From: Paraburkholderia sp. BCC1885
GTDB lineage: Bacteria; Pseudomonadota; Gammaproteobacteria; Burkholderiales; Burkholderiaceae
Reading direction: 5' to 3'
Assembly: GCF_900996235.1 (NCBI RefSeq)
Contig: NZ_CAAJGM010000133.1
Location: 1 to 64,000 of the forward strand
DNA: 64,000 bases
Shown here: positions 42,666 to 52,192 of the stretch, piece after piece
Numbering within the stretch: position 1 is the stretch's first letter
How the letters are laid out: each line of letters starts with the position of its first letter
Notes under the pieces: generated by a model
Told to the model about the DNA's origin: nothing
The model's input: only the letters and a program-made list of their open reading frames with translations
The model's database searches: none
Translations under genes and position numbers: made by a program

Positions 42666-45263
42666 TTAAGCGGCTGCCTGCGACGATTCGAGGAAGTCCT
42701 GCGCGAAACGCTGCAACACGCCGCCGGCTTCGTAGATCGACACTTCTTCCGCCGTGTCGAGACGGCAGGTGACCGGCACGTCCACACGCTCGCCGTTCTT
42801 GCGATGAATCACCAGCGTGAGGTCGGCGCGCGGCTTGCGCTCGCCGATCACATCGAAGGTTTCCGTGCCGTCGATGCCGAGCGTCAGGCGATTCACGCCC
42901 GGCTTGAATTCCAGCGGCAGCACGCCCATGCCCACCAGGTTGGTGCGGTGAATCCGTTCGAACCCTTCGGCGACGATAGCCTCGGCGCCGGCCAGCCGTA
43001 CCCCCTTGGCGGCCCAGTCGCGCGACGAGCCCTGGCCGTAATCGGCACCGGCAATCACGATCAGCGGCTGCTTGCGTTCCATGTAGGTTTCGATGGCTTC
43101 CCACATGCGCGTGATCTTGCCCTCAGGTTCAATGCGAGCCAGCGAACCGGCTTTAACCTTGCCGTCTTCCAGCACCATCTCGTTCTTGAGCGTGGGATTG
43201 GCGAAGGTGGCGCGCTGCGCGGTGAGGTGATCGCCGCGATGGGTTGCATACGAGTTGAAGTCTTCTTCCGGCAAGCCCATTTTCGCAAGGTATTCGCCCG
43301 AGGCGCTATCCGGCAGGATCGCGTTGGAAGGCGAAAGATGGTCGGTGGTGATGTTGTCGCCGAGCACCGCGAGCGGGCGCATGCCCTTGAGCGTGCGTTC
43401 GCCTGCAAGCGCGCCTTCCCAATAGGGCGGGCGGCGGATGTAAGTGCTCATCGGGCGCCAGTCGTACAGGGGATGGGCGCGCTCGCCGGTATCGGCGGTG
43501 ACTGCGAACATTGGTTCGTACACCTTGCGAAATTGCTCCGGCTTCACACTCGACGCGACGACGGCATCGATCTCTTCGTCGGACGGCCAGATGTCCTTGA
43601 GCAGCACCGGCTTGCCGTTCGCATCGATACCCAGCACGTCCTTCTCGATGTCGAAGCGGATCGTCCCGGCAATCGCATACGCCACCACGAGCGGCGGCGA
43701 AGCAAGAAATGCCTGTTTGGCAAACGGATGGATCCGGCCGTCGAAATTGCGGTTGCCGGACAGCACCGCCGTGGCGTACAGGTCGCGCTCGACGATTTCC
43801 TTCTGGATCACCGGATCGAGCGCGCCCGACATGCCGTTGCACGACGTGCAGGCATACGCGACCACGCCGAAGCCGAGCTGTTCCAGTTCCGGCAACAGTT
43901 GCGCTTCTTCCAGATAGAGGGTCACCGCCTTCGACCCCGGCGCGAGCGAACTCTTCACCCAGGGCTTGCGGGTCAGGCCGAGCCGGTTTGCATTGCGAGC
44001 CAGCAGCGCCGCGGCGATCATGTTGCGCGGATTGTTGGTGTTGGTGCAGCTTGTAATGGCCGCGATGATCACTGCGCCGTCGGGCATCAGCCCCGGCTCG
44101 TTCTCGACCTTGCCGCTGATGCCGCGTGCAGCCAGCTCCGACACCGGCAGGCGCCGATGCGGATTCGACGGCCCCGCGAGCGTGCGCACGACCGTCGACA
44201 GGTCGAATTTCAGCACGCGTTCGTACTGTGCGGTTTTCAGGCTATCGGCCCACAGGCCGGTGTGCCTTGCATACGTCTCCACCAGTTTGACGAGTTCGTC
44301 GTCGCGGCCGGTGAGCTTCAGGTACCTGATGGTCTGCTCGTCGATATAAAACATCGCGGCGGTCGCGCCGAATTCCGGCGCCATGTTGGCGATGGTGGCG
44401 CGGTCGCCCAACGTGAGATTGGCTGTGCCCGCGCCGTAAAACTCCAGATACGCGCCGACCACTTTTTCCTTGCGCAGAAATTCGGTCAACGACAACACCA
44501 CGTCCGTCGCCGTGATGCCCTCGCCAGGTTTGCCCGTCAGCTCGACACCGACGATATCCGGCAGGCGCATATACGACGCACGCCCGAGCATCACGCTTTC
44601 CGCTTCGAGACCGCCCACGCCAATTGCGATCACGCCGAGCGCATCCACCATCGGTGTGTGCGAATCGGTGCCCACGAGGGTGTCGGGGAATGCCACGCCG
44701 TCTTTCACCTGCACGACCGGGCTCATCCGTTCGAGGTTGATCTGATGCAGGATGCCGTTGCCCGGTGGGATCACGTCGACGTTCCTGAACGCCTTCCGGG
44801 TCCAGTTGATGAAGTCGAAGCGGTCTTCGTTACGGCGGTCTTCGATGGCGCGGTTCTTGTCGAACGCGTCGGGATCGAAGCCGCCGCACTCGACGGCGAG
44901 CGAATGATCCACCACTAGCTGTGTCGGCACGACCGGGTTCACCAGCGCGGGGTCGCCGCCTTGCGCGGCAATCGCGTCGCGCAGACCGGCGAGGTCGACG
45001 AGCGCCGTTTGTCCGAGGATGTCGTGGCAGACCACGCGCGCCGGGAACCACGGAAAATCGAGGTCGCGCTTGCGCTCGATGATCTGCCTGAGCGACGCAT
45101 TCAAGGACACCGGATCGCAACGGCGCACGAGATTTTCGGCCAGTACGCGCGAGGTGTAGGGCAGCGTGTCGTAGGCGCCGGGCTGGAGGGCCTCGACCGC
45201 GGCGCGCGTATCGAAGAAATCCAGCCGGGTGCCGGGCAGGGGTTTGCGGTTTGCTGTGTTCAT
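42666..45263 (-). CDS. acnD: Fe/S-dependent 2-methylisocitrate dehydratase AcnD
   Basis: An aconitase-family protein of 865 residues, the length typical of AcnD rather than AcnA (about 900). The 4Fe-4S cysteines are in ITSCTNTNNP and ACTSCNG. The early block RLDFFDTRAAVEALQPGAYDTLPYTSRVLAENLVRR is AcnD-specific. The swivel domain carries GADYGQGSSRDWAAKG and ERIHRTNLVGMGVLPLEF. It dehydrates 2-methylcitrate to 2-methylaconitate, which PrpF isomerises. It lies between prpC (136-bp gap) and prpF. Confidence 0.95.
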   Translation of the reverse strand: MNTANRKPLPGTRLDFFDTRAAVEALQPGAYDTLPYTSRVLAENLVRRCDPVSLNASLRQIIERKRDLDFPWFPARVVCHDILGQTALVDLAGLRDAIAAQGGDPALVNPVVPTQLVVDHSLAVECGGFDPDAFDKNRAIEDRRNEDRFDFINWTRKAFRNVDVIPPGNGILHQINLERMSPVVQVKDGVAFPDTLVGTDSHTPMVDALGVIAIGVGGLEAESVMLGRASYMRLPDIVGVELTGKPGEGITATDVVLSLTEFLRKEKVVGAYLEFYGAGTANLTLGDRATIANMAPEFGATAAMFYIDEQTIRYLKLTGRDDELVKLVETYARHTGLWADSLKTAQYERVLKFDLSTVVRTLAGPSNPHRRLPVSELAARGISGKVENEPGLMPDGAVIIAAITSCTNTNNPRNMIAAALLARNANRLGLTRKPWVKSSLAPGSKAVTLYLEEAQLLPELEQLGFGVVAYACTSCNGMSGALDPVIQKEIVERDLYATAVLSGNRNFDGRIHPFAKQAFLASPPLVVAYAIAGTIRFDIEKDVLGIDANGKPVLLKDIWPSDEEIDAVVASSVKPEQFRKVYEPMFAVTADTGERAHPLYDWRPMSTYIRRPPYWEGALAGERTLKGMRPLAVLGDNITTDHLSPSNAILPDSASGEYLAKMGLPEEDFNSYATHRGDHLTAQRATFANPTLKNEMVLEDGKVKAGSLARIEPEGKITRMWEAIETYMERKQPLIVIAGADYGQGSSRDWAAKGVRLAGAEAIVAEGFERIHRTNLVGMGVLPLEFKPGVNRLTLGIDGTETFDVIGERKPRADLTLVIHRKNGERVDVPVTCRLDTAEEVSIYEAGGVLQRFAQDFLESSQAAA

Positions 45264-45399
45264 ACCGTGGGAAATGATAATGAGGTGCTCAGGGAGACGC
45301 TTGCGGCCATCAGCGGCAATTATCCCCCTTTCCTGAACAGCGCTTTCAGACGGCCGGCGCCTTCAGCCAAGGTCAGCCAAGGTCAGCCAGCGGCTGCGC

Positions 45400-46566
45400 T
45401 CAACGTTTTGCCAGCGGCACGAACTTGAGGTTGTCTGGACCGGTGTAATTCGCGCTCGGCCGGATGATCTTGTTGTCGATGCGCTGCTCGATGATGTGCG
45501 CGCTCCAGCCCGCCGTGCGGGCGATCACGAACACCGGCGTGAACATGGCCGTCGGCACGCCCATCATGTGGTACGACACCGCGCTGAACCAGTCCAGGTT
45601 CGGGAACATCTTCTTGGCGTCCCACATGACCGTTTCGAGCCGCTCGGCGATGTCGAACAGCTTCGTGCTGCCGGCTTCCTTCGAGAGCTGCTTCGCGACT
45701 TCCTTGATGACCTTGTTACGCGGGTCGGAGATTGTGTACACCGGATGGCCGAAGCCGATCACGACTTCCTTGTTCTCCACGCGGCGGCGGATGTCTGCTT
45801 CCGCCTCGTCCGGCGTCTGATAGCGCGACTGGATTTCGAACGCGACTTCATTGGCGCCGCCGTGCTTCGGCCCGCGCAGCGCGCCGATCGCGCCGGTCAG
45901 GGCCGAATACATGTCCGAGCCCGTGCCGGCGATCACCCGGCCGGTGAAGGTCGAGGCGTTGAATTCGTGCTCGGCGTACAGGTTCAGCGAGACGTGCATC
46001 GCGTCGACCCACGACTTCGACGGCTCCACGCCGTGCAGCAGATGCAGGAAATGGCCGCCGATCGAATCGTCGTCGGTTTCCACCTCGATGCGCTTGCCGT
46101 TGTGCGAGTAGTGGTACCAGTACAGCAGCATCGAGCCGAGCGAGGCCATCAGCTTGTCGGCGATATCGCGCGCGCCCGGCAGGTTGTGGTCGTCCTTTTC
46201 CGGCAGCACGGTGCCGAGCACCGAGACGCCGGTGCGCATCACGTCCATCGGGTGAGCGGCGGCCGGAATCCACTCCAGCGCGGCCTTCACGTTGGCGGGC
46301 AGGCCGCGCAACGCCTTTAGCTTGGCCTTGTACGCGGTCAGTTCCGCCTGCGTCGGCAGCTTTTCGTGCACCAGCAAATAGGCGATTTCCTCGAATTCGC
46401 AGGTGCTGGCGATGTCGAGAATGTCATAGCCGCGGTAGTGCAGGTCATTGCCGGTCTTGCCGACCGTGCACAGGGCCGTGTTGCCGGCCGTCACGCCCGA
46501 CAGCGCGACGGATTTTTTCGGTTTGAATGCGCCGGTTGCCGGCGCGCTGTTATCTGCTTCGCTCAT
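45400..46566 (-). CDS. prpC: 2-methylcitrate synthase PrpC
   Basis: ATG 46566 is chosen (MSEADNS) with GAGAGGACGACACC before it; the 388-residue length fits PrpC. The catalytic residues of citrate synthases are visible as His in [11 protein letters not shown], His in [16 protein letters not shown], and Asp in [20 protein letters not shown]. The enzyme joins propionyl-CoA and oxaloacetate. It is the first gene of prpC-acnD-prpF and is preceded by a sigma-54 promoter and PrpR-type palindromes. prpB, the methylisocitrate lyase gene usually found in this locus, is absent. Confidence 0.95.
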   Translation of the reverse strand: MSEADNSAPATGAFKPKKSVALSGVTAGNTALCTVGKTGNDLHYRGYDILDIASTCEFEEIAYLLVHEKLPTQAELTAYKAKLKALRGLPANVKAALEWIPAAAHPMDVMRTGVSVLGTVLPEKDDHNLPGARDIADKLMASLGSMLLYWYHYSHNGKRIEVETDDDSIGGHFLHLLHGVEPSKSWVDAMHVSLNLYAEHEFNASTFTGRVIAGTGSDMYSALTGAIGALRGPKHGGANEVAFEIQSRYQTPDEAEADIRRRVENKEVVIGFGHPVYTISDPRNKVIKEVAKQLSKEAGSTKLFDIAERLETVMWDAKKMFPNLDWFSAVSYHMMGVPTAMFTPVFVIARTAGWSAHIIEQRIDNKIIRPSANYTGPDNLKFVPLAKR

Positions 46567-46606
46567 GGTGTCGTCCTCTCGCTCCTTGATTCGGGTGCCC
46601 TGTCGG

Positions 46607-46622
46607 TGCAAGGAGTGGGCCA
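46607..46622 (-). promoter_or_regulatory. Sigma-54 promoter of prpC-acnD-prpF
   Basis: On the minus strand the sequence TGGCCCACTCCTTGCA fits the -24/-12 consensus TGGCAC-N5-TTGCA with exact spacing. It lies 41 bp before the prpC start. It fits with the divergent PrpR, a sigma-54-dependent activator. Confidence 0.75.
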
Positions 46623-46700
46623 GCTTTGAGGCGTGCGCTTAAGTAATTGATTGCCCGAGGAATTGACGCCCGCCCGACTTCCAGCCGCAATACAATGTGG

Positions 46701-46735
46701 TTTCACAAGTGAAAGTACGCATTTCACAAATGAAA
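46701..46735. promoter_or_regulatory. Paired PrpR-like palindromes (upstream activator sites)
   Basis: TTTCACAAGTGAAA (46701-46714) and TTTCACAAATGAAA (46722-46735) are 21 bp apart, two helical turns. They lie about 80-130 bp upstream of the sigma-54 promoter and 14 bp before the prpR ATG. This suits activation of prpC and autoregulation of prpR by the same protein. Confidence 0.7.
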
Positions 46736-46748
46736 TCCGGCGTTCATA

Positions 46749-48734
46749 ATGGCCACGACCTTTAGAGAATTGCCAGCGCCCACGCCATTCACCATGAATC
46801 GACCCTCCGAACCCGGCTCCCGTCCCCGCATCTGGGCCATCGGCATCAGCAAGCTACGCGACCTGTTCCGCGACATCGCCGACGAATACGACATCCGCGC
46901 CGACCTGCGGCTGGTGACGCGCGGGTATGAAGACGCCGTCAACGAAATCGCGGCGGCCGGTGCGAACCGTCCGGACATCGTGATCGCCGCCGGTTCCAAC
47001 GGCACTTACCTGAAGGCGCGCGTTGACCTGCCGGTGGTGCTGATCGCGCCCACCGGCTTCGACGTCATGCATGCGTTAGCGCGTGCGCGGCGCGACGCCT
47101 CGTCGGTGGCGCTGGTAACGTATGGCGAGACGCCTGCTGAAGTACGCCGCTTCGTTGCGGCCTACGGTCTCGACGTGGTGTTCGCCGCGTATCAGTCGGC
47201 GCAGGATGCCGAAGCCTGCGTGCTCGATTTGCGCGACCGTGGCGTGAAGACCATCGTGGGACCGGGCCTCGTCACGGATCTGGCGGCGCGGGCCGGCATG
47301 GAATCCGTGTTTCTCTATTCGCGCGCCTCGGTGCGTGCCGCGTTCGATACCGCGCTTGAAGTCGCCCAGGCCACCTGGGGTGAAGCGGTGCGGCGGCATC
47401 GATTGGACAACGTCTTGCAGCATCTGCGCGACGGCGTGGTGGCGCTCGATGCGCAAGGCCGCGTCGAAGCCATCAATCAGCGGCTGGCACTCGTGCTCGG
47501 CATCGAGCCGGCGGCGGCCGTCGGACGTCCCTTGCTCGAACTCGCGCCGGATCTCGTCGACGCCGTCCCGGACGCGGAAGGCGAGTCGCTCGAAACCGTG
47601 CGCGGCGTGAGCTATGTCGTGCATCGCGGACCGTTGGTCGACAACGGCGTGACGACGGGTACCGTGCTGACGTTTCAGGAGTCGCGCGCGGTGGAACGGC
47701 TCGATCGCACGCTGCGCTCGCGCCAGCGCGCGCAACAGTTCGTGGCTCGCTACCGGCTCGACGATCTGGTGGGCCAGTGCGCACCCATCGAACGGGTGCG
47801 GCAACTCGTGCGGCGCTATGCGAAGTCGGACGCCACGGTCCTGATTCGTGGCGAGAGCGGTACGGGTAAGGAGATGGTCGCGCAGAGCCTGCATCACTTA
47901 AGCGCGCGGCGCGACTTTCCTTTTGTCGCGCTCAATTGCGGCGCGTTTCCGGAGGCCCTGCTGGAAAGCGAGCTATTCGGCTACGAGGAGGGCGCGTTCA
48001 CCGGCGCGCGGCGCGGCGGCAAGGCGGGCCTGATCGAGGCGGCGCACCGCGGCACGCTGTTTCTCGATGAAATCGGCGAGATGCCGTTGCCTTTGCAAAG
48101 CCGCCTGCTGCGCGTGCTGCAGGAACGCGAAGTCGTGCGGCTGGGTTCGACGGAGCCCACGCGCATCGACGTGCGGATCGTCGCTGCGACCCACCGGGCA
48201 TTGACGGCGGCCATCGAAGCCGGCGAATTCCGCACCGATCTGTATTACCGGCTCAACATTCTGAACATCGGTTTGCCGCCATTGCGCGAACGGCTGTGGG
48301 ACATTGTGCCGCTTGCATCCGAGTTGCTGTATCAGGCGGCGCGCCGTGAGCCGCGCCTCGCGACGCGGATTCGCAGCACGGGCGATGCCGCGGCTTTGCT
48401 CGAGGCGGTGAGCGAATCACTTGGCCGTCATACGTGGCCTGGCAACGTGCGGGAATTGCAGAACGTGATCGAACGCATCACAGTGGAACTGGCCGACGCG
48501 GACGACGCGGTCCTGACCGACGCGGTGCTGCAGTCGATCGCGCCCGAACTGTTCGAGCGGCCCGAAGGCGCGGCGAACGACGCGGCGTTGACTTTGCGGC
48601 AGCGCAGCCGTCAGGTCGAAGCCGACGAGATTCGCGCCGCGCTCGAAGCGTTCAACGGCGACCGCGATCAGGTGTGCGAGGCGTTGGGGATCAGCAAGAC
48701 CACGCTGTGGCGCAAGTTGAATGCGGCGAGGTGA
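46749..48734 (+). CDS. prpR: Sigma-54-dependent propionate regulator PrpR
   Basis: The 661-residue protein has the N-terminal PrpR sensor domain (about 20-190, RIWAIGISKLRDLFRDIADEY and NGTYLKARVDLPVVLI) that binds 2-methylcitrate in known PrpR. A PAS-like domain follows (about 210-300), then a sigma-54 AAA+ domain (about 330-570) with Walker A GESGTGKE and the sigma-54 contact loop GAFTGA, and a Fis-type helix-turn-helix at the C-terminus (VCEALGISKTTLWRKL). Met16 (46794) is an alternative start. It is divergent from prpC, with its probable binding sites between them. Confidence 0.94.
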   Translation: MATTFRELPAPTPFTMNRPSEPGSRPRIWAIGISKLRDLFRDIADEYDIRADLRLVTRGYEDAVNEIAAAGANRPDIVIAAGSNGTYLKARVDLPVVLIAPTGFDVMHALARARRDASSVALVTYGETPAEVRRFVAAYGLDVVFAAYQSAQDAEACVLDLRDRGVKTIVGPGLVTDLAARAGMESVFLYSRASVRAAFDTALEVAQATWGEAVRRHRLDNVLQHLRDGVVALDAQGRVEAINQRLALVLGIEPAAAVGRPLLELAPDLVDAVPDAEGESLETVRGVSYVVHRGPLVDNGVTTGTVLTFQESRAVERLDRTLRSRQRAQQFVARYRLDDLVGQCAPIERVRQLVRRYAKSDATVLIRGESGTGKEMVAQSLHHLSARRDFPFVALNCGAFPEALLESELFGYEEGAFTGARRGGKAGLIEAAHRGTLFLDEIGEMPLPLQSRLLRVLQEREVVRLGSTEPTRIDVRIVAATHRALTAAIEAGEFRTDLYYRLNILNIGLPPLRERLWDIVPLASELLYQAARREPRLATRIRSTGDAAALLEAVSESLGRHTWPGNVRELQNVIERITVELADADDAVLTDAVLQSIAPELFERPEGAANDAALTLRQRSRQVEADEIRAALEAFNGDRDQVCEALGISKTTLWRKLNAAR

Positions 48735-48863
48735 GGGGGCAGGCTGGCCTCCAGCGCACGCAACGGCCAGCGATGCCAGCGAGGCCGACGAGGCCAGCGG
48801 AGTAAGCGGAGTAAGCGGAAGCGGCGCAATTGACACCGTCCCGCCACCGGCTTCGCATTAGTC

Positions 48864-49262
48864 CTACTTCCCCTCAACCGTCCGCAGCACCTGCGCGACT
48901 TTCCCATGCTCGTGCAGGATGGCCGGGCTCGCCTGCAGCAACGGCAAATAGCGCGGCAAGAAAATATTCTCCGGCCGCTCGGACGAAAACAGCATGGTCA
49001 CCGCTTCCGCCGCGCCGATCCGCTCGACGTCGGTGGCCTTCTTGTCGTCGAGCGTCTCGTCGACATTGGCGATTACCGTCGAAAGCGGCGTCAGCCAGCG
49101 AAACCCCGAACCGTTAATTAGCACCTGCAGGAACGCGGCGGGCGTCGCCGGGCCGAATTCCTTCTCATAGGCCGCGCGTTCGTGATCGAGAATCGCCTTG
49201 TGCAGCGACAGCAAGGGCCGGCGAACCTCGGACAGGAACTGGGTGGCTTGCTCGTCGGTCAT
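48864..49262 (-). CDS. Conserved hypothetical cytoplasmic protein
   Basis: A 132-residue, mainly helical protein from ATG 49262 (MTDEQATQFLSEVRRPLLSLHKAILDHERAAYE). It has no signal peptide, metal motif or recognised domain; the FLQVLINGSGFRWLTPLSTVIANVDETL segment looks structured and probably conserved. It converges with prpR and is divergent from the second molybdenum hydroxylase operon. No function can be assigned. Confidence 0.65.
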   Translation of the reverse strand: MTDEQATQFLSEVRRPLLSLHKAILDHERAAYEKEFGPATPAAFLQVLINGSGFRWLTPLSTVIANVDETLDDKKATDVERIGAAEAVTMLFSSERPENIFLPRYLPLLQASPAILHEHGKVAQVLRTVEGK

Positions 49263-49430
49263 GGCGCAACTCCTGATCAATAGATAGAAGGCCCATGCTA
49301 ACAAAATTGCCCCGCGCGGACAGGGTGACAGGTTATCAACACAATTTTTAAGGCGAGACTACAATCGATTCGCCCTCCATAGGCCGCAGGCTCACCACCT
49401 TCAAAACAATAACCCGCAACTGGAGTCCCC

Positions 49431-49886
49431 ATGACAACGCTCAACATCAATGGTCAGACGCATACCGTCGACGCCCCGCCTGACATGCCCCTGCTCTGGG
49501 TTTTGCGCGACATCGTCGGTCTGACCGGTACGAAGTTCGGCTGTGGCATTGCCCAGTGCGGCGCATGCACCGTGCATCTGGACGGCGCCGCGGTCCGTTC
49601 GTGTGTGCTGCCGGTGGCGGCGGTCGGCGACAGAAAAGTCACCACCATCGAAGCGGTCGGCGAGACCCCCGCCGGCAAGAAAGTGCAGCAGGCATGGCGG
49701 CAGATCGACGTGGTGCAGTGCGGCTACTGCCAGTCCGGACAGGTGATGTCCGCGTCCTCCTTGCTTGCGCAGAATCCCAATCCCACCGATGCGGATATCG
49801 ACGCCGCCATGGCCGGCAACATCTGCCGCTGCGGCACCTATAACCGCATTCGCGCGGCGATCAAGCAAGCGGCAAAGGAGGCCTGA
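49431..49886 (+). CDS. 2Fe-2S subunit of the molybdenum hydroxylase, module 2 (IorA-like)
   Basis: A compact 151-residue subunit without a leader. The plant-type cluster Cys are C38, C43, C46 and C58 ([18 protein letters not shown]), and the second cluster is in QCGYCQSGQ and CRCGTYNRI. It matches the alpha subunit of isoquinoline 1-oxidoreductase and related aldehyde oxidoreductases. It is the first gene of a three-gene operon, with the large subunit starting two bases after its stop codon. Confidence 0.93.
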   Translation: MTTLNINGQTHTVDAPPDMPLLWVLRDIVGLTGTKFGCGIAQCGACTVHLDGAAVRSCVLPVAAVGDRKVTTIEAVGETPAGKKVQQAWRQIDVVQCGYCQSGQVMSASSLLAQNPNPTDADIDAAMAGNICRCGTYNRIRAAIKQAAKEA

Positions 49887-49887
49887 T

Positions 49888-52179
49888 ATGTCGCAAGGAT
49901 TGATCGATGCGCAGATCGGCGCCAAAGCGGATGCGGCTCACACAGCCGGTCGAGAGTCGGGCGGTGGACGCTTTTCGCGCCGCACGTTTCTGAAGTTCAG
50001 CGCGACGGTAGGCGCGGCAGCGGGCGGCGGCCTGCTGCTCGGTTTCAGCCTGCCGGTGCTAAGCCAGGGGCAAAACCAGGAACTGGAGCAGGGGCCGTCC
50101 GGCAAATCGGTGGTCGGCGGCGACGCGAGCGAGCCCGCGCCGGCTGGCGTATTCGCGCCGAACGCCTTCATTCAGATCGACACCACCGGCAAGGTCGCGC
50201 TGGTGATTCCGAAGGTCGAGATGGGACAGGGCGTCTACACGTCGATCCCCATGCTGATCGCGGAAGAACTCGAAGTGCCGCTCGACAGCGTCACCGTGGA
50301 CCACGCCCCGCCCAACGAAAAGCTGTTCACGGACCCGCTGCTCGGCGGTCAGTTGACCGGCGGCTCGACCTCGATCCGTTACGCATGGGACCCGATGCGC
50401 AAGGCCGGTGCGACCGCGCGCGTGCTGCTGATCAACGCTGCGGCGCAGCAATGGCAGGTCGATCCGGCCACCTGTCACGCACAGGCTGGCCAGGTGCTTC
50501 ACGCGGCCAGCAATCGCAGCATCGGCTACGGTCAACTTGTGGGTATCGCGGCGAAGCTGCCGGCGCCGCAGAATGTGCCGCTCAAGGACCCGAAGGACTT
50601 CAAGCTCATCGGCACCTCGGCTAAACGCCTCGATTCGCCGGAAAAGGTGGACGGCAGCGCCGTGTTCGGCCTCGACGTGCGGCTGCCGGACATGGTCTAT
50701 GCGGCAATCTCGACGTGTCCGGTGTTCGGCGGCACGCTCGGCAGCGTCGACGACAGCGCCGCGAAGAAAATCCCCGGCGTGCGCCAGGTGATCAAGGCAG
50801 ACAACGCGGTGGCCGTGATCGGCGACCACACGTGGGCCGCCAAGCGCGGCCTCGCGGCGCTCGTCATCACCTGGAACGAAGGCGCGGGCGCCAATCTGTC
50901 GATGAAGCAGATCGTCGACGATCTCGCCGCCGCCGCCGACCACGGCACGGGCGCCGTCGCGCGCAAGGACGGCGACGTGGGCAAAGGCTTCTCGGACGCC
51001 AAAACGCGTATCGACGCGGTCTATCAGCAGCCGTTCCTCGCTCACGCGACCATGGAGCCGGTCAACTGCACGGTGCACGTGCGTCCCGACGGCTGCGACA
51101 TCTGGCTGGGTACCCAGGTGCCGACCCGCATCGTCGACACGGCTGTCAAGATCACCGGTCTGCCCGCCGACAAAATCACGGTGCATAACCACCTGCTGGG
51201 CGGCGGTTTCGGGCGCCGGCTGGAATTCGACATGGCGACCCAGGCGCTCAAGATCGGCAAGCAACTGTCGGTGCCGGTCAAGGTGGTCTGGACGCGCGAG
51301 GAAGACATCCAGCACGACATGTACCGGCCGTACTACTACGACAAGATTTCCGCCGGGCTCGACGCCAACGGCAAGCCGATTGCCTGGCAGCACCGCATCG
51401 TCGGCTCGTCGATTCTGGCGCGTTTTGCGCCGCCGGCCGTCCAGCACGGCGTCGATCCCGACGCGGTGGAAGTGGCGTCGGATCTGCCCTACGACCTGCC
51501 CAACCAGTTGATCGACTACGTGCGTCAGGAGCCACGCACGGTGCCCACCGCGTTCTGGCGCGGCGTCGGCCCGACGCGCAGCACTTTCGTGGTGGAGAGT
51601 TTTATCGACGAACTGGCCGCGCAAGCCAAGGTGGATCCGGTGAAATACCGGCGCGATCTGCTCGGCAAAACGCCGCGTGCGCTGAACGTGCTCGACACCG
51701 CCACCCGCGCGGCCGGCTGGGGCAGCACGAGCCTGCCGCAGGGACAAGGCCGCGGCGTCTCGGTGATGCATGCATTCGGCAGCTTCTTCGCGATGGTCGC
51801 GGACGTCACCGTCGACGAGGGCGAGGTGACGGTGAACCGCGTGGTCTGCGCAGTCGATTGCGGCATGACGGTCAATCCGAACACCATCGAGGCACAGGTG
51901 CAGGGCGGCATCATCTTCGGCATTACGGGGGCGCTGTACAGCGAGATCACGATCAAGGACGGACGCGTCGAGCAGAGCAACTTCACCGATTACCGCATGC
52001 TGCGTATCGACCAGACGCCCAACATCGACGTGCATATCGTCAAAAGCACGGAGGCGCCGGGCGGGATCGGCGAGCCCGGTACAGCGGCCCTTGCCGCCGC
52101 CGTGGCGAACGCGATCTATGCCGCGACCGGCAAACGCCTGCGCCAGTTGCCGGTGGGCAGCCAGTTGAAAACCGCCTGA
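49888..52179 (+). CDS. Molybdopterin-binding large subunit, module 2 (IorB-like)
   Basis: The 763-residue protein starts with a 26-residue extension and then a twin-arginine signal (RFSRRTFLKFSATVGAAAGGGLLLGFSLPV), so the enzyme is periplasmic. It has the IorB order: PKVEMGQGVYTSIPMLIAEELEV, GGSTSIRYAWDPMRKAGA, the HATMEPVNCTVHV block, NHLLGGGFGRRLE, and the catalytic Glu in GGIGEPGTAALAAA. This is the typical motif, unlike module 1. It oxidises an aldehyde or N-heterocycle that cannot be named from sequence. It is followed after 13 bp by its cytochrome. Confidence 0.93.
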   Translation: MSQGLIDAQIGAKADAAHTAGRESGGGRFSRRTFLKFSATVGAAAGGGLLLGFSLPVLSQGQNQELEQGPSGKSVVGGDASEPAPAGVFAPNAFIQIDTTGKVALVIPKVEMGQGVYTSIPMLIAEELEVPLDSVTVDHAPPNEKLFTDPLLGGQLTGGSTSIRYAWDPMRKAGATARVLLINAAAQQWQVDPATCHAQAGQVLHAASNRSIGYGQLVGIAAKLPAPQNVPLKDPKDFKLIGTSAKRLDSPEKVDGSAVFGLDVRLPDMVYAAISTCPVFGGTLGSVDDSAAKKIPGVRQVIKADNAVAVIGDHTWAAKRGLAALVITWNEGAGANLSMKQIVDDLAAAADHGTGAVARKDGDVGKGFSDAKTRIDAVYQQPFLAHATMEPVNCTVHVRPDGCDIWLGTQVPTRIVDTAVKITGLPADKITVHNHLLGGGFGRRLEFDMATQALKIGKQLSVPVKVVWTREEDIQHDMYRPYYYDKISAGLDANGKPIAWQHRIVGSSILARFAPPAVQHGVDPDAVEVASDLPYDLPNQLIDYVRQEPRTVPTAFWRGVGPTRSTFVVESFIDELAAQAKVDPVKYRRDLLGKTPRALNVLDTATRAAGWGSTSLPQGQGRGVSVMHAFGSFFAMVADVTVDEGEVTVNRVVCAVDCGMTVNPNTIEAQVQGGIIFGITGALYSEITIKDGRVEQSNFTDYRMLRIDQTPNIDVHIVKSTEAPGGIGEPGTAALAAAVANAIYAATGKRLRQLPVGSQLKTA

Positions 52180-52192
52180 CCGGAGACCGACC

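Noticed and set aside
42642..44918. 758-residue open frame on the plus strand
   Set aside because: Antisense to acnD; Arg/His/Asp-rich without domains.
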